Below, in pieces: positions 15,506-23,028 of a stretch of DNA of 41,147 nucleotides. Under the pieces are notes generated by a model. The model made no database searches, was not told where the DNA came from, and was given only the letters and a program-made list of their open reading frames with translations. The stretch's first letter is position 1; each line of letters starts with the position of its first letter. The DNA comes from an uncultured Ruminococcus sp. Its GTDB lineage: Bacteria > Bacillota > Clostridia > Oscillospirales > Acutalibacteraceae. The stretch lies in NCBI GenBank assembly GCA_902777275.1, contig CACYTI010000019.1, forward strand, positions 1 through 41,147, read 5' to 3'. A program made the translations under genes and the position numbers.

Positions 15506-17611
15506 TCAATAGCCTAAATCAGGGTCGTAGTAGTCTGTGTTGTCCTCAACGGGCTCCGTAGGATCTGTCGGGATAATATAGTCGGTAGTCGTCTCCTCGC
15601 TCGGCATAGGCTCTGTCGGAGCCGTAGTGGGCGGGATATACTCATGCGTTACGGTGCTGACGGAACCCGTGTTGAAATCGATCGTATATTCGCGGTAAAC
15701 CTGACCGTCAAGCTGGACAACGACGTTTTTGGTACCTGTACCGTCAAATTCAAGAGTTGCGGTCGCGCCGTAAGCCGGATAAACCGTCTTGGACTTCTCC
15801 CCGTCGATAACTCCGTCAACAGTAACGGTCATTTCAACCTTTTCAACGTTTGTGGGCAAATCAACGTTGATCGTCACCTTGCTCTTGTCGCCCACGCCCG
15901 AGCTGACGATAAGCGTCACCACGGTGCCGGACTCGACCTTGCCGTGAGGCAGCGGAGAAGAGCCGATAACAATGTCGCGCTTTGCCGTGCTTTCGTCGTC
16001 GTAAGCGGTTTCAATGGTTATATTAAGCTCCTGAAGAGCTGCCTGCGCTTCTTCAAGCGTCAAGCCGATAACCGCCGGGATCTCGACGGTTCCGGGGCGC
16101 GCTCCGTTTGAAACGTAAACATAGACGGTGGAGCCTATAGTCGCCTTGGAACCCGCCGACGGAAATGTTCCCATAACATAATCCTTGGCTACCTTGTCGC
16201 TTTCGACAAGCACTATCTCGGGAATGAGGTTGATATCCTTTATAGCACTTACCGCTTCATCCTGCTTCTGATTTGATGTGAAGAAAGGCACTGATATTTC
16301 GTCCTCGTTGCTGTTAACGGTAAGCACTATCGTAGAACCGGTTTTGACCTTCATAGAACCCGCCTCGGGCTCCTGGGCAAGAACGACACCAAGCGACTGT
16401 GTCTCGTCATAACGGCTTTTCAACTCAAACTGGAAGTTGTCGGGATTGTGTTCCTTCGCTTCAATAAACGACTTGCCTACATACTGAGGCACGTCTACAT
16501 CCTTGTTCTGACCCGAGGTGATTCCTCTGACCAGCGCCAAAACAAAGAAAATCAGACATACGGCTACAGCGGCTATAAGAATTCCCTTTATAGCGTAGAA
16601 CGCGCCGCTGTGCTCTTTATATTCCTCTTCGTCAATCTCTTTTTCCCTTTTTTGCCTTTCCGGCTTTTTCGCTACAGCTTGCTGACGTTTGACCGGTTTT
16701 TCTGTCTTGTTCTTTTTCATCTGCTCCACGTGCTTGGTGGGCTGATCGTCAACAAAGGACGTGCCGTAATCAAAAACAATGGAAGGATTCAGGCGGAAGC
16801 GCTCAAAATCGCTGAGCATCTCCGCTGCGGAGGTGTAGCGTCTTTCGGGCTCCTTTTCCATGGCGCGCATCGTGATCTGCTCAAGACCGACGGGAATGGA
16901 TGGATTGACCTCGCGCGGTCGCTTCGGCGTTGACTGAAGCTGCATAAGCGCGACGGTCACGGCGCTGTCGCCCTCAAACGGCAATCTGCCCGTGAGCATT
17001 TCATACAGCATCACGCCAACCGAGTAAATATCGGTTTTGCCGTCGGTCACGTCGCCTCTCGCCTGCTCGGGCGCGATATAGTGGACCGATCCGATAGCCT
17101 GGTCTGTCATGGTGCGTGTAGCCTTGTCCGAAAAACGCGCTATGCCGAAGTCGGTCACTTTGATCGTGCCGTCCTGAAGCAGCATTATATTCTGCGGCTT
17201 GATATCCCTGTGAACAATGCCGCTCTCGTGCGCGTGCTGCAGGGCGCGGAGCACCTGAGTCGTGAGGTGGAGAACATCCTTCCACTCGATCACGCCCTGA
17301 CGGTCAATGTACTCCTTGAGAGTAATGCCGTCGATATATTCCATGACGATATATTGTATCATGTCGCCAAAGCTCACATCGTACACCTTTACGATGTTGG
17401 GGTGTGAGAGCATGGCGATCGCCTTTGACTCGTTTTTAAATCGGCGGATAAACTCCTCGTTGTTGAGGTATTCATCCTTTAATATTTTAATGGCAACCTC
17501 ACGGTCATCCAGCGTGTCGGTGCAGCGGTAAACGTTCGCCATTCCGCCTACGCCGATTAGCTCGTGGATTTCATAACGACCGTCAAGCCGCTTGCCCAGA
17601 TATTTATCCAT
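15506..17611 (-). CDS. PASTA-domain Ser/Thr protein kinase (PknB/PrkC/Stk1 family)
   Basis: Membrane kinase that senses muropeptides or lipid II through PASTA repeats and controls cell wall and growth in other Firmicutes. The 701-residue protein has an intact kinase domain: glycine loop GVGGMANVY, Lys42, Glu61, HRD Asp136, Asn141 and DFG Asp154, then GSVHYIAPEQ. After a Lys-rich linker comes one membrane segment (AIKGILIAAVAVCLIFFVLA), then at least three PASTA repeats (VPQYVGKSF, VPFFTSNQK, IPAVIGLTL starts) and a Thr/Pro/Glu-rich tail. I use the ATG eight bases after AAGGAG; a GTG three codons earlier overlaps that site and cannot be used. It follows its PP2C phosphatase gene by 65 bases. 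Confidence 0.95.
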   Translation of the reverse strand: MDKYLGKRLDGRYEIHELIGVGGMANVYRCTDTLDDREVAIKILKDEYLNNEEFIRRFKNESKAIAMLSHPNIVKVYDVSFGDMIQYIVMEYIDGITLKEYIDRQGVIEWKDVLHLTTQVLRALQHAHESGIVHRDIKPQNIMLLQDGTIKVTDFGIARFSDKATRTMTDQAIGSVHYIAPEQARGDVTDGKTDIYSVGVMLYEMLTGRLPFEGDSAVTVALMQLQSTPKRPREVNPSIPVGLEQITMRAMEKEPERRYTSAAEMLSDFERFRLNPSIVFDYGTSFVDDQPTKHVEQMKKNKTEKPVKRQQAVAKKPERQKREKEIDEEEYKEHSGAFYAIKGILIAAVAVCLIFFVLALVRGITSGQNKDVDVPQYVGKSFIEAKEHNPDNFQFELKSRYDETQSLGVVLAQEPEAGSMKVKTGSTIVLTVNSNEDEISVPFFTSNQKQDEAVSAIKDINLIPEIVLVESDKVAKDYVMGTFPSAGSKATIGSTVYVYVSNGARPGTVEIPAVIGLTLEEAQAALQELNITIETAYDDESTAKRDIVIGSSPLPHGKVESGTVVTLIVSSGVGDKSKVTINVDLPTNVEKVEMTVTVDGVIDGEKSKTVYPAYGATATLEFDGTGTKNVVVQLDGQVYREYTIDFNTGSVSTVTHEYIPPTTAPTEPMPSEETTTDYIIPTDPTEPVEDNTDYYDPDLGY

Positions 17612-17676
17612 ATGAGCCACTCCTTTTTACTATGTGGGAATTGATTGATTTACCTTGCGCGGTTAGCGCACGGAGG

Positions 17677-18402
17677 TCAGTAAATTACCGTGGCGGTAAT
17701 GTTGTCGGTGCCGCCGCCCGCCTTGGCGCAGTCGATAAGTTTGTTAATAAGACTGTCGCCGCGGTTCTCATGGCATATTTTTACCATATCTCCGGTCGTA
17801 ATGTGGTTGGACAAACCGTCGCTGCAAATAAGCAGCACGTCGCCGTAGATAAAATTAGCCTCGATATAATCAAGCCGCACGGTGGTTTTTATGCCGAGCG
17901 CACGGGTGATGAAATTCTTGTTCGGGTGGTGCTGCGCCTCATCATATGTAAGCTCTCCCCTGCGAACCATCTCCTGAACAACGGAATGATCCTCTGTGAG
18001 CTGCTTGATTTTTCCTCCGCGAATAGCATAGGTGCGGCTGTCGCCGACGTGCACAACATGGACCGTGGTGTCCTTTACAAACACAAATTCGCACGTTGTG
18101 CCCATGCCCGCAAGCTCAGGGTCGCGCAGCGCCAAATCAAATATTTTGGAATTGGCGTTCACCACTATCTCCGCCATTAGCTCACCTATCTGCTCCTTTG
18201 TCATGTCGCTTTTGTATAAATCGGTTATTTTTTTGCTGATATAATCAACAGCAGTTGCGCTGGCTATATTGCCGCCGTTAGCGCCGCCCATTCCGTCGCA
18301 CACAACCGCCCATACGCAGCACGGAGAAATAATGCCGAAGCGGAAGTCGTCCTGATTCTGTTTACGCACCAACCCCACATCACTCTTGCTGAAAACTTCC
18401 AA
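17677..18402 (-). CDS. PP2C-family Ser/Thr protein phosphatase (PrpC/Stp-like)
   Basis: Metal-dependent phosphatase that should reverse the action of the neighbouring PASTA kinase. Motifs in order: DVGLVRKQNQDD (8-19), VVCDGMGG with metal-binding Asp36, GTT, HVGDSRTY, LTEDHSVV, ITRALG, CSDGLSN and GGGTDNIT, so both metal centres are intact. I start it at a TTG (MEVFSKSD...) because AAGGAGG lies eight bases upstream and the family starts at this point; the alternative ATG at 18426 has no good binding site and would overlap rlmN by 23 bases. This gives 241 residues. The TTG lies one base after the rlmN stop. Confidence 0.93.
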   Translation of the reverse strand: MEVFSKSDVGLVRKQNQDDFRFGIISPCCVWAVVCDGMGGANGGNIASATAVDYISKKITDLYKSDMTKEQIGELMAEIVVNANSKIFDLALRDPELAGMGTTCEFVFVKDTTVHVVHVGDSRTYAIRGGKIKQLTEDHSVVQEMVRRGELTYDEAQHHPNKNFITRALGIKTTVRLDYIEANFIYGDVLLICSDGLSNHITTGDMVKICHENRGDSLINKLIDCAKAGGGTDNITATVIY

Positions 18403-18403
18403 T

Positions 18404-19438
18404 TCATTTTCCTCCTTCTCTAACATATTTTCTTTTCAACTGACCGCAGGAAGCGTCGATATCGCTGCCCAGCGTCCGTCTGACTGTTGCCGTTACCCCA
18501 TAACCGGCAAGTATATCGGCAAAAGACTTTTGTCTTTGTATATTGCTCTTTTTATAACCCGTTCCCTCAACCGGATTGACGGGAATCAAATTTACGTGGC
18601 AGTTCATGCCCTTCAGCTTTTTGCCCAGCTCACGGGCACAGCCGTCGCTGTCGTTCACTCCGCTTATAAGCGCGTACTCAAACGTCACCCTTCTGCCTGT
18701 CAGCTTAAAGTAATCGCGGCAGGCACGCAAAAGCTCTTCCATAGGATACGCTTTTGCCACAGGCATGGTGCGGACGCGGATCTCATCGTTCGGAGCATGA
18801 AGTGAAACCGCAAGGTTTATTTGCAGCTTTAGCTTAGCAAGCTCGTAAATTTTCGGAACGATGCCGCAGGTGGATACAGTTATCCTTCGCGCGCCGATGT
18901 GCAGACCCTTTTCATCGCCCGCAAGCTCAATGAACCTGAGAACATTGTCGAGGTTGTCGAGAGGCTCGCCCATTCCCATAAGCACCACGTTTGAAACGCG
19001 GATATCCATATCCCGCTGAGCGGATTCGATCTGCGCAAGCATTTCCGACGCCGTCAAACTTCGCGAAAAGCCGCTTTTGCCCGTAGCGCAGAACGTGCAG
19101 CCCATTTTGCAGCCCGCCTGAGTTGAGATACATTCCGTCCAGCCGTGGCGGTAACTCATAAGAACAGACTCCACACATTCGCCGTCTTCAAACGAAAAAA
19201 GATACTTCACTGTTTTATCATACCTTGAAACCAGTTTTTTTTCAATAATTGCAACAGAAATGTAACAACTTGTTTTTAAAAAATCTTTCAATTGTGACGG
19301 AAGATTGGTCATTTCGTCAAAAGACGATACTCCCCTGCCCAGCCACTCGTGCACCTGAGAGGCGCGGAAGGAAGGATAATCGTTTTGGGTCAGGAACACC
19401 CGCAATTCGGGCAGAGTCATAGATTTTATATCAAGCAT
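18404..19438 (-). CDS. rlmN: 23S rRNA A2503 / tRNA A37 C2-methyltransferase RlmN
   Basis: Radical SAM enzyme that methylates A2503 of 23S rRNA and A37 of some tRNAs. The radical SAM cysteines are Cys110, Cys114 and Cys117 (CKMGCTFC), the SAM-binding GMGEPLDN follows, and the C-terminal catalytic Cys is Cys331 in ASCGQLK. The start MLDIKSM gives 344 residues, the usual size; GGGAGG is 14 bases upstream, a rather long spacing, and there is no better ATG. The gene lies 28 bases after rsmB and its stop is one base from the PP2C start. Confidence 0.95.
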   Translation of the reverse strand: MLDIKSMTLPELRVFLTQNDYPSFRASQVHEWLGRGVSSFDEMTNLPSQLKDFLKTSCYISVAIIEKKLVSRYDKTVKYLFSFEDGECVESVLMSYRHGWTECISTQAGCKMGCTFCATGKSGFSRSLTASEMLAQIESAQRDMDIRVSNVVLMGMGEPLDNLDNVLRFIELAGDEKGLHIGARRITVSTCGIVPKIYELAKLKLQINLAVSLHAPNDEIRVRTMPVAKAYPMEELLRACRDYFKLTGRRVTFEYALISGVNDSDGCARELGKKLKGMNCHVNLIPVNPVEGTGYKKSNIQRQKSFADILAGYGVTATVRRTLGSDIDASCGQLKRKYVREGGK

Positions 19439-19466
19439 TGTCGCGATGTTTACCTCCCGTGCGCCG

Positions 19467-20795
19467 CTATGATTTTGTAAGCGCGGCAAAATAGAACCCG
19501 TCGGTGCCCGCTGTGTGGGGCATTAATGTCAGCTCGTAATCGTTTTCTTCGATCGCGTGTGAAACGCCTTCGGGCAAAGAAAGAGTTTTTCCGTGAAAAT
19601 CCGGGTGCTCCGCCAAAAAACGCCGCACATTTTCGCCGTTTTCCGCAGGATTAAGCGTGCAGGTAGAGTAAACAAGCGTTCCTCCGCAGGCTAAGCTTTG
19701 CGCGCTGCGGCAGAATATCTTATATTGAAGCTCCGGCAAGCCTTCGGGGATCAAATCCTTTTTGGCGCGTATCTCCGGCTTTCTTGAAAGTATCCCCAAG
19801 CCGCTGCACGGCACGTCGCAGAGTATTTTGTCCGCAGTGGGCAGGGGCATTCCCTGTGCTCCGTCGCGCACTGACGTTACGATTATGTCTATCCCCAGCC
19901 GCTTTGCTCCGTCGTTTATCAGCTTCAGCTTATGGTCGTACAAATCGCAGGCATATATCTTTCCCCTGTTGCGCATATACTGCGCCGCAGTGAACGCCTT
20001 TCCTCCGGGAGCGGAGCAGACGTCGTGCATGATATCCCTCGGCTTTGGCGACAACACTTCAACACAGAGCTGCGAGGAAAGGTCCTGAACATGAAACAGC
20101 CCCTTTTTATAAGCCGAAAGCTTTTCAACCGCTCCCGTATTAGATAAACTGAGCGCGTTTTCAAGCGCAGGCACGGTTTCGCAGACGACTCCCTCGCTTT
20201 CAAGCTCCGATTTCAGAGTATCCCTGTCGGTTTTCAGCGTGTTTACGCGGATATAGATTTTCGGTCTGCCGCTGAGTGACTCAAAAAGCCGCACGGCGTT
20301 TGATTCTCCGTAGGAGTCGAGCCAAAGCGTTACAAGCTCCTGCGGAACGGAATACTTCACGCTGTAATACGCGGTTTTGTTTTTTTCGTCGGGCAGGGTG
20401 TACGGAACCTCAGCTCGGGTTATTCCTCTGAGAATGCCGTTGATAAAGCCCGAGGATTTTTGCAGCCTGAGCTTTTTGGCAAGCTTGACGCTCTCGTTCA
20501 CCGCAGCACTGTCGGGAACCTTGTCCATAAACAAAAGCTGGTAAACGCCCATTCGGAGTATTATTTTTGTTTTTGGTTCTATTTTCCTCAATGGAATTTT
20601 AGAGTATTGCCTGATTATATAGTCGAGGGTGATCTGACGTTCGAGCACGCCGTAAACAAGCGCCGAAGCAAACGCGCTGTCAACACCGCTCAGGCGGTTC
20701 TCGCGGATCGCGTGATTCAGCGCGATATTCGAGTAAGCGCCATCTTGTTCAATTTTAAGCAGCACGCTAAATGCCACGGCTCTTGCATTTGGCAT
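19467..20795 (-). CDS. rsmB: 16S rRNA C967 5-methyltransferase RsmB
   Basis: Methylates C967 of 16S rRNA. The 442-residue protein has an N-terminal NusB-like helical domain (ARAVAFSVLLKIEQDGAYSN, then IENRLSG-like DFIIRQYSK region) and a C-terminal Rossmann methyltransferase with the SAM motif DVCSAPGGK, the motif IV catalytic DVPCSGLG and the motif VI STCTLNPAEN with the second Cys. Start ATG follows GGAGG by six bases. It sits in the conserved def-fmt-rsmB-rlmN order. Confidence 0.95.
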   Translation of the reverse strand: MPNARAVAFSVLLKIEQDGAYSNIALNHAIRENRLSGVDSAFASALVYGVLERQITLDYIIRQYSKIPLRKIEPKTKIILRMGVYQLLFMDKVPDSAAVNESVKLAKKLRLQKSSGFINGILRGITRAEVPYTLPDEKNKTAYYSVKYSVPQELVTLWLDSYGESNAVRLFESLSGRPKIYIRVNTLKTDRDTLKSELESEGVVCETVPALENALSLSNTGAVEKLSAYKKGLFHVQDLSSQLCVEVLSPKPRDIMHDVCSAPGGKAFTAAQYMRNRGKIYACDLYDHKLKLINDGAKRLGIDIIVTSVRDGAQGMPLPTADKILCDVPCSGLGILSRKPEIRAKKDLIPEGLPELQYKIFCRSAQSLACGGTLVYSTCTLNPAENGENVRRFLAEHPDFHGKTLSLPEGVSHAIEENDYELTLMPHTAGTDGFYFAALTKS

Positions 20796-20834
20796 ATTGT
20801 ACCTCCAATCAAAATTACCTCACCGATTCAGCTG

Positions 20835-21542
20835 CTAATTTCTTCTTCTTCCTGCGATAAACAGAAGCCTGAGAAGCTGCATAATCGCTGTCAGGGCTGC
20901 GGCAACGTAGGTCATTGCAGCGGCAGAAAGCACACTTTTCGCGCCCTTGTATTCTTCTTCAGGGAGCAAATTTGTCTCTCTGAAGCATTTCAGAGCGCGT
21001 CGCGAAGCGTTGAACTCCACGGGAAGCGTCACTACGGTGAACAGCACCGACAGTGAAAACAGGATTATTCCGCCGTAAAGAATGTATGTGAAAATCTGAT
21101 TTGTTGTGCGGTAGGCAAACAGAAAGCCTATTGCAATAAGTATCCAGCTCAGTCCCGAGCCAAGCTTTGCTGCGGGAAGGATCGCACCGCGGAGCTTGTT
21201 GGGAACGTAGTTTTGCGCCGTCTGCACCGCGTGACCCGCCTCGTGCGCCGCAACGCCCACAGCCGCCACGGTGGTCGCTCCGTAAACGGACTCGGAGAGC
21301 CTGATAACATTGGTTCTCGGGTCGTAGTGGTCGGTCAGATTGCCCGCGACGCGTTCGATCCTAACGCCCGTCACGTTATTCTGCCGCAAAACATACTCCG
21401 CAGCCTGAGCGCCCGTCATTTGGCGCGAATTCGGGATTTTTGAGTATTTTGAAAACGCGGATTTTACCCTGATCTGACAAATCAGGGTGATTATAACGCA
21501 TGGAAGCATAAAATAAATATAAGTATAGTCAAAATAGAACAT
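20835..21542 (-). CDS. Membrane zinc metallopeptidase (YugP-like)
   Basis: Neutral zinc protease family with unknown substrate that often sits beside rsmB and fmt in Clostridia. The 235-residue protein has an N-terminal membrane segment, the zinc motif HEAGH (100-104), and three further hydrophobic segments (about 122-220). The region YDPRTNVIRLSE before the motif is typical of YugP. I start at MFYFDY, six bases after GGAG; a TTG four codons upstream overlaps the binding site. Seventeen bases separate it from fmt. Confidence 0.9.
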   Translation of the reverse strand: MFYFDYTYIYFMLPCVIITLICQIRVKSAFSKYSKIPNSRQMTGAQAAEYVLRQNNVTGVRIERVAGNLTDHYDPRTNVIRLSESVYGATTVAAVGVAAHEAGHAVQTAQNYVPNKLRGAILPAAKLGSGLSWILIAIGFLFAYRTTNQIFTYILYGGIILFSLSVLFTVVTLPVEFNASRRALKCFRETNLLPEEEYKGAKSVLSAAAMTYVAAALTAIMQLLRLLFIAGRRRN

Positions 21543-21559
21543 ATTTTTCTCCAAAAGAA

Positions 21560-22480
21560 TTAATTTGATGAGAGCAATTCGCCTGTTTTCAGCTTGTGTC
21601 CTGCCGCAAAAGCCTCGGCGGTCATTTTCTTTTTGCCCTCGGGCTGCAGCTCCAAAAGCTCGATCGCGCCCTCGCCGCAGGCTATGACAAGCGGCTTAAC
21701 GCTTAAAATCTCGCCCGCTCTGCCGCTTCCTTCGGCAAGCTTGGCTCGGTGTATCTTGACCCGCTTGCCGCAAATAGTCGCAGTCGCGACAGGCCATGAA
21801 TAAAGACCCCTGATTTGATTGTGGATTTGAAGCGCAGAACGGGAGAAATCGACCGGACAAAGGCTTTTGTCGATTTTTGAGGTGTGCGTCGCAAGGCTTT
21901 CGTCCTGCTTTTTCGGAGTGACCGTGCCGTTTTCAAGCGCCGCGAGAGTTTCAAGAATAAGCTCTCCGCCCAACGCGGAAAGTCGGTCAAAAAGCTCCGC
22001 CGAGGTCTCGTTCTCACCTATCGGCGTCTCCTTCACGAGCAAAATGTCGCCCGTATCAAGCCCGGCGTCCATAAGCATCGTCGTGACCCCCGTAACGCTG
22101 TCGCCGTTCAGCACCGCCTGCTGTATCGGCGCGGCTCCGCGGTACTTCGGGAGAAGCGAGCCGTGAATGTTGACACAGCCGTATCTTGGAACGTCAAGCA
22201 CCGCCTGAGGTAAAATCTGCCCGTAAGCCGCCACAACGACCACGTCGGGAGCAAAGCTTTTGAGCAGCTCAAGAGCCTCGGGAGTTTTCATCGAGGCGGG
22301 CTGGCAAACAGGGATCCCTATCTCCTGTGCGCAAACCTTTACATCAGGTGGGGTGAGAATCTGCTTTCTTCCGACGGGCTTGTCGGGCTGAGTGAACACC
22401 GCCGCCACCTCATGCTTTTCGGCGAGCGCCCTCAGCGCGGGCACAGCGAAATCCGGCGTGCCCATATATACTATTTTCAT
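21560..22480 (-). CDS. fmt: Methionyl-tRNA formyltransferase
   Basis: Formylates initiator Met-tRNA using 10-formyltetrahydrofolate. The 306-residue protein begins MKIVYMGTPDFAVPAL, has the catalytic Asn104-Ile-His106 in VNIHGSLLPKYRGAAPIQ and the essential Asp142 in DAGLDTGDIL, and a C-terminal tRNA-binding OB fold (from about 205). GGAGG precedes the ATG by five bases. It lies 41 bases after def, the enzyme that later removes the formyl group. Confidence 0.97.
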   Translation of the reverse strand: MKIVYMGTPDFAVPALRALAEKHEVAAVFTQPDKPVGRKQILTPPDVKVCAQEIGIPVCQPASMKTPEALELLKSFAPDVVVVAAYGQILPQAVLDVPRYGCVNIHGSLLPKYRGAAPIQQAVLNGDSVTGVTTMLMDAGLDTGDILLVKETPIGENETSAELFDRLSALGGELILETLAALENGTVTPKKQDESLATHTSKIDKSLCPVDFSRSALQIHNQIRGLYSWPVATATICGKRVKIHRAKLAEGSGRAGEILSVKPLVIACGEGAIELLELQPEGKKKMTAEAFAAGHKLKTGELLSSN

Positions 22481-22521
22481 ATGATCCTCCGTTTATGAGC
22501 GAGTCAGACTGATTATCAGTA

Positions 22522-23001
22522 TCACATCTTTTCAATTTCCTTGCGGGTGAGCATTCTCTCGGCGACCTGCTTGAAAACGACTCCGTTGAGATGATCGATC
22601 TCGTGACAAAGCGCACGGGCAAGCAGTTCCTTGCCTTCAACGATTATCTCCTCGCCGAAGCGGTCCTGAGCCTTCACCTTGACATAGTCGGGCCGCTTTA
22701 CAATGCCCCACTGCCCCGGGAATGAAAGACAGCCCTCGTTGCCCTCCTGCTCTCCGCTGAACGCGATTATTTTCGGATTGACAAGCTCGATAATGTCGTT
22801 TTGTTCCTTGCTGATGTCTATGACCGCCACGCGGCGAAGCATTCCCACCTGCGGTGCGGCAAGTCCCACGCCGTTAGCGTGGTGCATGGTCTCCGCCATA
22901 TCGTCGAGCAAAACATGAAGCTTGCGGTCAAATTTTTCAACGGGACGGCACTTCTTTTTTAGGATCGGATCTCCGTCCTTCACAATATTTCTCAGCGCCA
23001 T
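22522..23001 (-). CDS. def: Peptide deformylase
   Basis: Metalloenzyme that removes the formyl group from new proteins. All three motifs are present: [10 protein letters not shown] (44-53), EGCLSFPG with metal ligand Cys91, and HEIDH (133-137). I start it at MALRNIV, giving 159 residues; the ATG at 23022 has no ribosome binding site, whereas AAGGTGG precedes 23001 by about ten bases. It lies 27 bases past priA. Confidence 0.96.
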   Translation of the reverse strand: MALRNIVKDGDPILKKKCRPVEKFDRKLHVLLDDMAETMHHANGVGLAAPQVGMLRRVAVIDISKEQNDIIELVNPKIIAFSGEQEGNEGCLSFPGQWGIVKRPDYVKVKAQDRFGEEIIVEGKELLARALCHEIDHLNGVVFKQVAERMLTRKEIEKM

Positions 23002-23028
23002 ATAATCCAAACCACCTTCCATATATTA

